NCBI GenBank assembly: GCA_947629875.1
Contig: CANRFK010000019.1
Location: forward strand, 1-14,992
Direction: 5' to 3'
DNA: 14,992 nt
Source of the DNA: an uncultured Clostridia bacterium
GTDB lineage: Bacteria > Bacillota > Clostridia > Christensenellales > Borkfalkiaceae
The first letter of the stretch is position 1, and each line of letters opens with the position of its first letter. The translations under genes and the position numbers were made by a program. The notes beneath the pieces are model-generated. The model ran no database searches, had not been told where the DNA came from, and was given only the letters and a program-made list of their open reading frames with translations. Below, piece after piece: positions 6,890 to 14,740 of the stretch.

Positions 6890-6895
6890 CATGCC

Positions 6896-9800
6896 TTATT
6901 CGTCGTAAGGATCGCTTTCATCCTTGGGTGCGGGTTCCTCTTTGGGCTCCGCGGTTTCGGGCTTCTGCTTCTTGGCCTTCTTCGAAGGCTTCTCCTTGGC
7001 GACCTTTACCTTCCCGCGCGCGTGCTTCTTATAGAGCTTGCGCACGATGACGGCAGCGATGGCGAAGATGAGCACGAAGGCAAGCACGGCGGAGGAGATG
7101 ATGAGCCATACGTTGGTATTTCCCGAGGCGGTCGTGGTAGTGTCCTCATTGTCGGGTTCGTCGCCCGTATCGTACACGTGCTCGGAGACCTGCGTCTCGG
7201 AGAGGGTGTAGTCGAGGAACAACTCGGTGCCGATCGCGCCCTCCGCGGCATCCAGCGTATCGAAGCGCAGCCATGCGATGCCCTCTTCATAGGAGGACTG
7301 CACGTAGTCGATCCACGGGCTGCCGACCTTGTCTTCGTCCTGCGTCTTGTCGTAGCGGACGTAGCGGTCGGAATCGTAGAAGGTGAAGGTGTAGTACAGC
7401 GCAAATTCGTCCTTCAGATTGCTGTCCTCTTTATCGGGGTCGACAAGGTTGGCATCAGTATCGGAGAGGGCGCTCACGCGCTCGTCGCGGATGGCCTCGA
7501 AGTTCGAGGTGCTCTCGTTCTTATAGTTGTCCGCGAAGAGATAGCCCTTTGCGGGGATGTTCTGCGCGCCGTCCTGCGAGCCCGCCCAAATTGCGAGGCT
7601 GTACGTCTTGGCCTCACTGCCCGTGCGGATATAGAAGGCAACGTCCACCCACGTTTCGGCGGTCGCCTCGGTGCCCACGATCTCGATGACGGAGGTGTAG
7701 CCCGAGAGGTCTCTTTCCGCATCGTAGCGCGTGATGTCGGTGGGAAGGTTTTCCACGGGCTGCGAATAGGTGTAGCTACCCTCCTTGCCTTCGCGGTAAG
7801 CGTAGTACTTCGTGTCGGCAGGGTCGTTCTCGTTGCGGTAGAACACGATCTGCGAGTTGTCGCCGCCCGTCACGAGGTTGCCGTTGTCGTCCTTCTCGTA
7901 GTTGTTCAGGTTGGCGTAATAGACCCCGTCGGTCGCGCCCGCCTTGGTGTAGAGGCCGTTGTCCTGCAAGTAGTAGAGGATATCCGTCTTCTTGTTGAAC
8001 TCGTCCGCCGTCGGGTCGCCCTTTACGATGTTGCCCTCGTCGTCGTACCAATAGGTTGCCTTGGGAACGGTGGGAACAAAACTGTTCGTGAGCCCCGACT
8101 TGGGATCGGTGAGGTCGAACAGGTAGACGTACGCATGGAGGCCTTCGGATACTTTGAGGCGCAGGGAGATGCGCTGCGAGGAGTTCGCGGAGATGGTGCT
8201 GCTGAAATTGCGGAGGGTGTAGCCGTAGGCGGGCGCCTCCTCCGTCTCATTCTTGTTGTAGATGACGAGGGGCTGCGTCGCCACGCGCGCCTCTCTCCTT
8301 GCGTCGCCGAAGAGGCCGCTCCACCAATCGGAAGTGCCGCCCAGTTGGATGAGGGAGCCGAGGCCGGCGTTGTCCGCCGCCGCGGTCTGGTATGCGGCCT
8401 GATATTCCCTGTTGAGAAGGCCGGTCACGATGTCGTCGGTCGCATTTGCTTCCTTGCTCGAAGAGATCCCGCGGAAGTTCGCAGGGGCGGCGATGTTCTT
8501 TTCAATGTCATAGGAGCCGGCGGCGGAATCGAACTTCGTAGAATCCTTCACGTATTCGGTGAGGGAAACGCTCTTGGCGTAGTTGCCCGTCGAGGCGTAA
8601 CCCGCCTGCGCCTTGGTGAGATCCATCACTTGGAAGTTTGCAAAGGCCGCATAGCCGTCCGCATAGTCGCTCGCCTTGGAGCCGACAATGGTGGTGGGGC
8701 CGTAGTTGAGTTCGAGGTGGAAGCTGTGCTCTTCCTCCGTCTCGTTCTTCACGATGAAGAAGCACTGCACCCAGCCCTTATAGATGTCCTTGTTGTCCTT
8801 GTCGATATCCACGGTCGCAACCGTCGTGGAGTCGAACGCGGAGATGGTCGTCTTGTTCTCGCCCTCCACGAGGGTGACGGAGGCGCCCGTCTTGCCCGTT
8901 CTGATCTCGCTCGTCTTTACGAAGAAGGAGATGAGCCTGTACGTGCTCTTGGGAAGGGTGAAGCTGTTGCTCTCTACCTTCGCGGTGTACGCCGCGCCGT
9001 TGGCGGAGAGGAGCATGATGACGTCGGTGGTTTTATCGACGGTCTCCCCGTCATCCCCATAGAAGGGGAATTTGCCCTCGAAGTCGTTTTCGAAGATGGT
9101 TTCGAGATAGCCGCTTTCCGTCTTCTTGCCTTCAAGCCCTTCGTACGTCGTCTTTTCGGCGATGCTCTGCTTTCTCGCGGCGGTCGCGGCGGGATCTGTT
9201 CTGTTGTCGGGCACGATGTCCTTGGAATCCTTGGTGAGGGAGCCCTCCGTCTGCGTGGTTGTCGCAATGTCCACGTTGGTGAACGCGAGATCGGCAAAGT
9301 CGTCCGTGCGCAGGTCGAGCGCAAACGTGCGGGTATAGCCGAAGTCGGCCGTCTCCTTCTGTTTGGCGGCGAGTTCGGTCGCGTCCTTGGTGCGATCTTT
9401 CGCCGAGGAGTTGAGGTCGCTCTTCACTTCGGGGATGAGCTTGCCCTCGCCCGCCGCGGCGTCGTAGGCATTCGAAAGGATGGTCTTTGCCTCCACGTCG
9501 TCGAAGAAGGCGTAGCCGTTCACCGCTTCGAGGCGGTTATCGGAGGAGGTGTTGCGCCCGAGCCCCAAAACGAGGCGGTAGGTCGTCGTCGCGTACGTGT
9601 TGGCGCGGATGTACACGGTGTACTTTTCCCATGCGCCCTTGGTGTTGATGTTCTTGATGACGAACTGCGGGCTCGAGCTGTTGCCGCCCACGGTATTGGT
9701 GACGGCGATGTACGCGCCGCCGTCCGACTGCACGTCCGTCTTTTCCTTATCGTCGTCGTTCACATAGTAGTGGGTGAGCTTGTCCGTGCGCACCCAGAGG

Positions 9801-10522
9801 GAGACCTCGGCCGCCGTGCCGCCCTTTAAGGTGATGGTGGTCGAAGAGGTCGCATAGGTCGCCGTGCCGAGCACGCCGTCCGAAGTTTCGTAGTTGTGGA
9901 GCATGAGGAGGTGGGTATCGCCCTCCTTCGCGTCGTCATGCAGGGTGACGCCGTCGGGGAAGTCCTCGTTGAGGTAGCGCACATCCTCGTAGTCTACGGC
10001 GTACACGTCGTCGCCGCCCGAGCGGTAGGCGTCGAAGAACTTCCTCTGCGCGGAGTCCGTGGCGAGCTCGCCGATCTGGGTGTCGTATTCGTCGAGGAAT
10101 TTCAGCCTGTCGTACGCCGTCACGTTCTCGTCGCTCCAATGGTCGTACGCTTCATCGATGCTCTTGAATTCTCTTCCCGGCTTGGCGATGTAGTTCCACT
10201 CATCGGCGGTATCGATGATGCCCGACTTGGTGTCGGAAGCGGGGGAGACGGTCGTGATCGACCAGCCGTAGCTGCTGGGAGAGTGGATGAGGTTGCGGTG
10301 TTCCGCAAGATCTTCCTCCGTCATCTCCGAGAAAAATTCAAAATTGCCGTTCTTGATCGTCTGCGTATCGGTGGGCGTGGAGACGGTGGGTTCTTCCTCT
10401 TCGGAGGGAGTCTTGCTCCCGCCGCACGCGGCGAGTACGCCGAGAGAGAGGGTTGCGGAGAGGGCGACCGCGGTGATCGCGATAAAGCGCTTCCGTTTTC
10501 CTTTCGTGATGATTTTTGCCAT
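6896..10522 (-). CDS. Large surface lipoprotein with three beta-sandwich modules and C-terminal membrane helix
   Basis: A 1208-residue exported protein of unrecognised function. The N-terminus is a lipoprotein signal: KGKRKRFIAI basic/hydrophobic start and lipobox LAAC with Cys33, then an acidic Ser/Thr/Pro linker (35-55). The ectodomain (about 55-1130) is acidic and Tyr/Thr/Asn-rich. Three times it repeats the same strand series: SLWVRTDKL (241), WEKYTVYI (298), GYAFFDDV (336); ISFFVKTSEI (531), WVQCFFIV (584), GYAAFANF (623); ISLRLKVSEG (785), WVDVAFYI (958), GYLFADNY (993). This resembles carbohydrate-binding, galactose-binding-like jelly rolls, an inference. Residues 820-935 are a Tyr/Asp/Gly-rich insert in the third module. 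A membrane helix at 1138-1161 precedes a basic then acidic cytoplasmic tail. ATG 10522 is chosen for its AAGGA seven bases upstream and because it places the signal peptide correctly. Single gene with its own promoter and terminator; a substrate-capture or wall-anchoring role is a guess. Confidence 0.8.
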   Translation of the reverse strand: MAKIITKGKRKRFIAITAVALSATLSLGVLAACGGSKTPSEEEEPTVSTPTDTQTIKNGNFEFFSEMTEEDLAEHRNLIHSPSSYGWSITTVSPASDTKSGIIDTADEWNYIAKPGREFKSIDEAYDHWSDENVTAYDRLKFLDEYDTQIGELATDSAQRKFFDAYRSGGDDVYAVDYEDVRYLNEDFPDGVTLHDDAKEGDTHLLMLHNYETSDGVLGTATYATSSTTITLKGGTAAEVSLWVRTDKLTHYYVNDDDKEKTDVQSDGGAYIAVTNTVGGNSSSPQFVIKNINTKGAWEKYTVYIRANTYATTTYRLVLGLGRNTSSDNRLEAVNGYAFFDDVEAKTILSNAYDAAAGEGKLIPEVKSDLNSSAKDRTKDATELAAKQKETADFGYTRTFALDLRTDDFADLAFTNVDIATTTQTEGSLTKDSKDIVPDNRTDPAATAARKQSIAEKTTYEGLEGKKTESGYLETIFENDFEGKFPFYGDDGETVDKTTDVIMLLSANGAAYTAKVESNSFTLPKSTYRLISFFVKTSEIRTGKTGASVTLVEGENKTTISAFDSTTVATVDIDKDNKDIYKGWVQCFFIVKNETEEEHSFHLELNYGPTTIVGSKASDYADGYAAFANFQVMDLTKAQAGYASTGNYAKSVSLTEYVKDSTKFDSAAGSYDIEKNIAAPANFRGISSSKEANATDDIVTGLLNREYQAAYQTAAADNAGLGSLIQLGGTSDWWSGLFGDARREARVATQPLVIYNKNETEEAPAYGYTLRNFSSTISANSSQRISLRLKVSEGLHAYVYLFDLTDPKSGLTNSFVPTVPKATYWYDDEGNIVKGDPTADEFNKKTDILYYLQDNGLYTKAGATDGVYYANLNNYEKDDNGNLVTGGDNSQIVFYRNENDPADTKYYAYREGKEGSYTYSQPVENLPTDITRYDAERDLSGYTSVIEIVGTEATAETWVDVAFYIRTGSEAKTYSLAIWAGSQDGAQNIPAKGYLFADNYKNESTSNFEAIRDERVSALSDTDANLVDPDKEDSNLKDEFALYYTFTFYDSDRYVRYDKTQDEDKVGSPWIDYVQSSYEEGIAWLRFDTLDAAEGAIGTELFLDYTLSETQVSEHVYDTGDEPDNEDTTTTASGNTNVWLIISSAVLAFVLIFAIAAVIVRKLYKKHARGKVKVAKEKPSKKAKKQKPETAEPKEEPAPKDESDPYDE

Positions 10523-10591
10523 AGACAGTTCCTTTTTCCGAACGGGGCGCGCAACAAAGCGCTCTCCCCGAGATTTTCGCAATACGTCACT

Positions 10592-10620
10592 ATTTTAATA
10601 TAAATCGCATTTTGACGCAA
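10592..10620 (-). promoter_or_regulatory. Candidate sigma-A promoter of the lipoprotein gene
   Basis: On the minus strand TTGCGT (10620-10615), a 17-base spacer and TAAAAT (10597-10592), matching four and five of six consensus positions. The start would be near 10585, giving a leader of about 60 bases. No clear promoter for the divergent plus-strand genes is seen in the same AT-rich stretch (10590-10690). Confidence 0.5.
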
Positions 10621-10717
10621 GCATTTCCGCATGAAATCGCACAAAAAACGGGAAAATTTTTTTGCTTTTACACAAACTTTTCATAACTTGCGCCGCAGAA
10701 TGCGGCAGGAGGAAGGT

Positions 10718-11071
10718 ATGCGGGGGAAGAGATGGCGGTATTTTGCGGGCGGCGGCGCCGTGGGAGCGGTAAACGGGCTGTTCGGCGGCGGGGGCGGCAT
10801 GCTCGCCGTCCCCCTGTTGGAGCGCGCGGGGCTACAAGCAAAGCGGGCGCACGCAACGGCCATCGCCGTCATTTTGCCCACGTCGATCGCGAGCGGCATC
10901 GTCTACGCCGTGAGCGGCCTCGTTCCCGTCCCCATTCTCGTCCCCGTCGCGCTCGGGGTGACGTTGGGCGGTTTTTTGGGGGCAAAACTTTTGCCCCTTC
11001 TCCCCGTGCGCATCGTCGAAATTCTCTTCGGCGTCCTCATGCTCGCGGCGGGGGTCAGGATGGCGCTGTGA
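10718..11071 (+). CDS. TauE/SafE-family permease, N-terminal half protein
   Basis: A 117-residue membrane protein of the TauE/SafE (TSUP) family, whose members move sulfite, sulfoacetate and other small organic or sulfur anions. Full-length members consist of two related halves; this is one half, with the signature GGGGGMLAVPLL (23-34) and hydrophobic helices near 8-30, 47-67, 70-92 and 97-115. AGGAGG (10707-10712) lies five bases before the ATG at 10718, and a six-pair hairpin (10692-10706) abuts that site. In-frame Met codons at 10631 and 10700 lack a ribosome binding site and would add a charged, non-membrane leader. Its stop overlaps the GTG of the second half (GTGA), so the two are made together and presumably pair in the membrane. 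Substrate unknown. Confidence 0.8.
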   Translation: MRGKRWRYFAGGGAVGAVNGLFGGGGGMLAVPLLERAGLQAKRAHATAIAVILPTSIASGIVYAVSGLVPVPILVPVALGVTLGGFLGAKLLPLLPVRIVEILFGVLMLAAGVRMAL

Positions 11072-11460
11072 GTTTCTACCTGTTCCTTTTTTGCGGCGTC
11101 GCGGGCGGGCTTTTGGGGGGAATGGGCATGGGCGGCGGCACGGCGCTCATCCCGCTTTTGACCCTCTTTTGCGGCGTGGAACAGCGCGCGGCGCAGGGCG
11201 TCAACCTCCTGTCCTTTCTCCCCATGTCGGCGGCGGCGCTCTTTGTCCACAGGCGGGACGGCCTCCTTCAAAAAGAGGGCGTTCTCTCCTTCTCTTTGCC
11301 CGCGCTCCTTTTCTCCTTCGCGTTCTCCCTTCTCGCGGCGCGCCTGCCCTCCGCCGTCCTGCGCGCGGGCTTCGGTTGCTTTTTGATAATTCTTGGCATT
11401 TTTCGTTTGTGGAAGTCGGTTTTTGTGTTAAAAAACAACAAAATCGCAAAAACGCCATGA
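11068..11460 (+). CDS. TauE/SafE-family permease, C-terminal half protein
   Basis: A 130-residue partner of the preceding gene. It carries the same family signature, GGMGMGGGTALIPLL (17-31), followed by a Gly-Val-Asn-Leu-Leu helix that matches the second half of full-length TauE proteins, with four hydrophobic helices (about 2-20, 44-61, 72-91, 97-115) and a short basic tail. GTG at 11068 overlaps the previous stop by four bases; there is no strong Shine-Dalgarno sequence, so translational coupling is likely. The longer open frame that includes it begins at 10732, inside the first gene, and is a shadow there. No frameshift is needed to explain the split: each half has an intact start and stop. 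Transport substrate cannot be told from the neighbours. Confidence 0.78.
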   Translation: MSFYLFLFCGVAGGLLGGMGMGGGTALIPLLTLFCGVEQRAAQGVNLLSFLPMSAAALFVHRRDGLLQKEGVLSFSLPALLFSFAFSLLAARLPSAVLRAGFGCFLIILGIFRLWKSVFVLKNNKIAKTP

Positions 11461-11464
11461 AAAA

Positions 11465-11496
11465 TTTTTCAAAAATGACACAAATATTTTGAAAAA
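11465..11496. repeat. AT-rich 10-bp inverted repeat between tauE-like and ppx genes
   Basis: TTTTTCAAAA (11465-11474) and TTTTGAAAAA (11487-11496) are exact reverse complements with a 12-base loop. It lies five bases after the permease stop and six bases before the ppx -35 hexamer. Too weak to be a good terminator; it could be an upstream promoter element or operator. Confidence 0.45.
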
Positions 11497-11501
11497 GGGT
11501 A

Positions 11502-11530
11502 TAGACAAACCGCAATTCTTATGTTAGAAT
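11502..11530 (+). promoter_or_regulatory. Sigma-A promoter of the ppx-maf-mreB operon, extended -10
   Basis: TAGACA (11502-11507), 17 bases, TAGAAT (11525-11530), with TG at 11522-11523 giving an extended -10. Transcription should begin near 11537, with a leader of roughly 78 bases before the ppx ATG. A second TATAAT at 11541-11546 lacks a matching -35. Confidence 0.7.
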
Positions 11531-11614
11531 ATTGGCAAGCTATAATAATAGGGTAATATCGTGTTCTACCGAACGGACGGGTATCCGTACATATTTCGTT
11601 AAGGACGTGACCGC

Positions 11615-13129
11615 ATGGAAAAAATCGGTATCATCGATCTCGGCTCCAATTCCGCCCGCCTCGTGATCGTCGAGCTGTTCGACGAAAATCACTTCATGGT
11701 CATCGATGAGCTCAAAGAGAGCGTGCGTCTCGGTCAGGATATGGACCGGGACGGGTTCTTGAAACCTCAACGGGTCGCCGAGACCATCAAGGCGCTCAAA
11801 ATGTTCAAAAAACTCTGCGACAGCTATGGCGTAGAGCGCATCATCGCGGTTGCGACCGCGGCAGTGAGGCGCGCCAAAAACCAGCGCTCCTTCCTCGATG
11901 AAATTCAGGCAAGCTGCGGCATCCGCGTGACGGTGTTGTCGCAGGAGGCGGAGGCGGCGCTCGTCTACCGCGGCGTCATCAATTCAATGGACGTGCCCAA
12001 GGGCATCATTTTGGAGATCGGCGGCGGCAGCACCAAGATCATCTACTACAACCGCCGCGCCGTGTTGCAGAACGTCACGCTGCCCTTCGGCGCCGTCACC
12101 CTCACCGACCTCTTCTCGGGCGACGGTCTCACCCCCAAGGAGCAGACCGAGCGCATCGAGGAGTTCTTCACCGAGCAGTTCAAGAAGATCGAATGGCTCT
12201 CCGAGATCGAGCCCGATACGCAGATGATCGGCGTGGGCGGCTCCTTCCGCAACCTCTACAAGATCAACCGCATCGTGCGCAAGTACCCCTTGAACACGGT
12301 GCACAACTACCAGTTCATGACGGAGGACTTCATCTCCATCTACGAGATGGTGCGCGAGCTCGACGTCGAAAAGCGCAAGCGCATCCGCGGTCTCTCGCCC
12401 GCGAGGGCAGATATCATGCCCGCCGCGCTCGCCATCATTAAGGCGTTCACAAGCTATCTCCACATCGAAAACTTTATCACGAGCGGCTGCGGCCTTCGTG
12501 AGGGCATCATGTTCAACACCGCCATTCCGCTCACCGTGGAGCGTCCCATCTCGGATGTCCTTTCCTACTCGCTCAACACCCTCGTAAAATACTACGGGTG
12601 CGATGAAAAGCACGTCGAGCACGTCGTCCACCTCGCCATCCAGCTCTTCAAGCAGTTGCGCGTTTTGCACAAATTCCCGCGCATCTATCTGAAAGTGCTC
12701 AAAATCGCAGCGAGCCTGCACGATTGCGGCGTGCGCGTGCGCTACTATCACAACCAGAGCCACAGCCGCTACATGATCCTCAACAGCGGCATCTACGGCG
12801 CAACGCACCGCGAGATCGTCCTCGCCGCATTCGTCGCGGGGTGCCACAGGAAGGAGGATATCAACCCCGCCGATTGGGCGCGCTTCAAAGATATTGTCAC
12901 CGATGAGGATCTTGATATCGTCAAGAAATTGGGCGTGCTCCTGCGCATCGCGGAGTGCCTCGACAGGAGCGGACAGGGCATGGTGACGGGCGTCAACTGC
13001 GATGTGTTGGGCGATTCCGTCATCATGAAGACCGAACTCGCGGGGGATGCCTCCCTCGAACTTCGTCAGGCGACGCTCGCGGGGCCCGACTTCAAGCGTT
13101 CTTTCCGCAAGAACCTCGAAATTCTATGA
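11615..13129 (+). CDS. ppx: Ppx/GppA phosphatase family protein
   Basis: A 504-residue enzyme of the exopolyphosphatase / guanosine pentaphosphatase family, which trims terminal phosphates from polyphosphate or pppGpp. The N-terminal actin-like fold shows the phosphate loops DLGSNSARL (8-16) and EIGGGSTK (134-141), the catalytic-region glutamate in LSQEAEAALVYRG (108-120), and GVGGSFRNL (206-214). From about 315 an HD-type helical domain follows (SLHDCG at 368-372, SHSRYMILNS at 382-391), as in the long family members. AAGGA (11601-11605) precedes the ATG by nine bases. It is the first gene of the operon; its stop overlaps the maf ATG (ATGA). Whether it prefers polyphosphate or (p)ppGpp cannot be read from the sequence. 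Confidence 0.92.
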   Translation: MEKIGIIDLGSNSARLVIVELFDENHFMVIDELKESVRLGQDMDRDGFLKPQRVAETIKALKMFKKLCDSYGVERIIAVATAAVRRAKNQRSFLDEIQASCGIRVTVLSQEAEAALVYRGVINSMDVPKGIILEIGGGSTKIIYYNRRAVLQNVTLPFGAVTLTDLFSGDGLTPKEQTERIEEFFTEQFKKIEWLSEIEPDTQMIGVGGSFRNLYKINRIVRKYPLNTVHNYQFMTEDFISIYEMVRELDVEKRKRIRGLSPARADIMPAALAIIKAFTSYLHIENFITSGCGLREGIMFNTAIPLTVERPISDVLSYSLNTLVKYYGCDEKHVEHVVHLAIQLFKQLRVLHKFPRIYLKVLKIAASLHDCGVRVRYYHNQSHSRYMILNSGIYGATHREIVLAAFVAGCHRKEDINPADWARFKDIVTDEDLDIVKKLGVLLRIAECLDRSGQGMVTGVNCDVLGDSVIMKTELAGDASLELRQATLAGPDFKRSFRKNLEIL

Positions 13130-13686
13130 AGCTGATCCTCGCCAGCAATTCCCCCCGCAGGAAGGAGTTGCTCGCAGAGCTCGGATACACGTTTGAAATT
13201 GTTCCCTCCCGCTTCGAAGAACGCGCGGAGGGGCTTTCTGCGCGTGAAACGGCGCTCGCATTTGCCCGCGGCAAGGCGCGGGAGGTGTTCTCCCGCTATC
13301 CCGGGTATACCGTCCTCGGCGCGGATACCGTCGTCGCCCTCGGGGGCGAGATCTTCGGCAAACCCGCAGACGGGGCGGATGCGAGGCGCATGCTCTTGAA
13401 ATTGAGCGGCAAAACGCACAGCGTCTTTACGGGCGTCTGTGTCTGTTCGCCCAAGGGGACAAGGGAGTGCATCGCCGAGACGCGCGTGGAATTTTTCCCG
13501 CTCGGAGAGGAACTCATCGAACGCTATATACAAAGCGGGCTCCCCGCGGACAAGGCGGGCGCCTACGGCATACAGGACGGATTTCCGCTCGTCAAGGCGG
13601 TGGAGGGGAGTTATACCAACGTCGTGGGGCTCCCCACGGAGGAAGTCGGCGCCATACTTTCGGCGCTCGGAGGAGAAACATGTTAA
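13126..13686 (+). CDS. maf: Maf-family nucleotide pyrophosphatase
   Basis: A 186-residue cytoplasmic house-cleaning enzyme that hydrolyses nucleoside triphosphates (dTTP, UTP or modified bases) to monophosphates; Maf was first known as a septum-formation inhibitor in Bacillus. Seen: N-terminal SNSPRR (7-12), GADTVV (65-70), HSVFTG (98-103), KAGAYGIQD (143-151) and the closing GSYTNVVGLP (161-170), all family hallmarks, with normal length. ATG 13126 overlaps the ppx stop; no clear Shine-Dalgarno sequence, so coupling to ppx is likely. The 3' end overlaps the next gene by seven bases. Substrate subgroup (YhdE-like dTTP/UTP type) is probable but not proven. Confidence 0.93.
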   Translation: MKLILASNSPRRKELLAELGYTFEIVPSRFEERAEGLSARETALAFARGKAREVFSRYPGYTVLGADTVVALGGEIFGKPADGADARRMLLKLSGKTHSVFTGVCVCSPKGTRECIAETRVEFFPLGEELIERYIQSGLPADKAGAYGIQDGFPLVKAVEGSYTNVVGLPTEEVGAILSALGGETC

Positions 13687-14666
13687 GGCTTGCCATCGAT
13701 TTCGGAACTTCTACAACCAAAATTTACAAACTCGGGAGCGGCATCGTGCTCGCCGAGCCGACGTGCGTCTCGGTGGCGCGCGAGACGGGGGAGATCCGCG
13801 CCTTCGGCAGCGAGGCCAAGCGCCTCCTCGGCAAGACGGGGGAGTTCGGCGACGTCCTGTTTCCCGTGTACGAGGGAGAGATCGTGAACGAAGAGCAGGC
13901 GGCGGCGCTCCTCGAATATTTCTTAAAGAAGATCGTCGGGCGGAGCCTCTCTGTCGAAGCGCTCTTCTGCGTCCCCTGCGGGTGCAGCGAAGCCGCGCGC
14001 GAAAAGTACTACCGCGTGGCAAAATCGGCGGGCGTCTCCCGCGTGAACTTCGCCGAAACGCCCTACCTCGCCGCCCTCGGGCACGACGTGCCCCTGTCGG
14101 AGAGCAACCCCGTGTTCGCCATCGATATCGGCGCGGGCAAAACGTCGCTCGCAACCTTCTCCCTGGAGGGCATCATCGCGGGTCTCACGATGAGCGTCGG
14201 CGGCAACAACATGGATATCCACATCATCGACCACATCGCCGAGACGTACAACCTCAAAGTGGGCTCGCTCACCGCGGAGAAGCTCAAAAACACGGTGGGA
14301 AGCCTCATCGAGCACGACAACCAGAGTATGCTCGTCAACGGCAGAGATATCTCCACGGGTCGCCCGCGGTCGGTCACCGTCTCCTCGGAGGACGTCCTCT
14401 TCCCCATCCGCGTGTATGTCGATAAAATCATCGAATATGCAGAGGTGCTCCTGCGGAAGTTGCCCGCGGAGGTCTCCGCCGCAATGTGCAAGAACGGCAT
14501 TTTCCTGACGGGCGGCGTCTGCAATATCGCGGGCTTTTCGGACTACGTCGCCGAACGCTTGCAGATGGAGGCACACCTTCCCGCCGATGCACAGATGGCG
14601 ATCGTCCTCGGCGGCGGCAGAGCCATCGGCAACCGCTCTCTGCTCACCAAGATCTGCATGGAATAA
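13680..14666 (+). CDS. MreB/Mbl-like actin-family filament protein
   Basis: A 328-residue bacterial actin. The ATPase signature is present: phosphate 1 DFGTSTTKIY (7-16), EPTCVSVAR (26-34), phosphate 2 DIGAGKTSLA (149-158), VGGNNMD (173-179), the MreB-typical VNGRDISTGRPRSV (219-232) and adenosine motif LTGGVCNIAGF (276-286). MreB normally guides lateral wall synthesis at the inner membrane face. The copy is divergent: phosphate 1 reads DFGTSTTK, not the usual DLGTANT, and mreC, mreD or rodA do not follow; a terminator does. It may be an Mbl/MreBH-like paralogue or a specialised filament. A strong GGAGG (13669-13673) sits six bases before ATG 13680, which lies inside the last codons of maf. 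The maf-mreB link is common in Firmicutes. Confidence 0.85.
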   Translation: MLRLAIDFGTSTTKIYKLGSGIVLAEPTCVSVARETGEIRAFGSEAKRLLGKTGEFGDVLFPVYEGEIVNEEQAAALLEYFLKKIVGRSLSVEALFCVPCGCSEAAREKYYRVAKSAGVSRVNFAETPYLAALGHDVPLSESNPVFAIDIGAGKTSLATFSLEGIIAGLTMSVGGNNMDIHIIDHIAETYNLKVGSLTAEKLKNTVGSLIEHDNQSMLVNGRDISTGRPRSVTVSSEDVLFPIRVYVDKIIEYAEVLLRKLPAEVSAAMCKNGIFLTGGVCNIAGFSDYVAERLQMEAHLPADAQMAIVLGGGRAIGNRSLLTKICME

Positions 14667-14689
14667 CGCACAGCGTTTTGCCGTTTTTG

Positions 14690-14720
14690 AAGAAAACCGC
14701 TCTTTCCGAGCGGTTTTCTT
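14690..14720 (+). terminator. Intrinsic terminator after the mreB-like gene
   Basis: AAGAAAACCGCTC (14690-14702), loop TTTCC and GAGCGGTTTTCTT (14708-14720) make a perfect 13-pair stem whose right arm includes the T tract. It sits 23 bases after the stop, closing the ppx-maf-mreB operon; being symmetrical it may work on both strands. Confidence 0.9.
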
Positions 14721-14740
14721 CATACCTCTTTTCCGCCTTG

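Noticed and set aside
6875..9829. 984-codon open frame on the plus strand opposite the lipoprotein gene
   Set aside because: It is an antisense shadow: the product is mostly Val, Gly, Arg, Glu and Leu with no domain, signal or ribosome binding site, while the minus frame has a signal peptide, membrane helix, Shine-Dalgarno sequence, promoter and terminator.
10631..10717. Earlier start for the first TauE-like gene
   Set aside because: The ATG codons at 10631 and 10700 lack a Shine-Dalgarno sequence and add a charged leader, while ATG 10718 has AGGAGG five bases upstream.
11573..11588. Small hairpin in the ppx leader (ACGGA / TCCGT)
   Set aside because: Only five pairs with a six-base loop and no recognised riboswitch consensus; likely chance.
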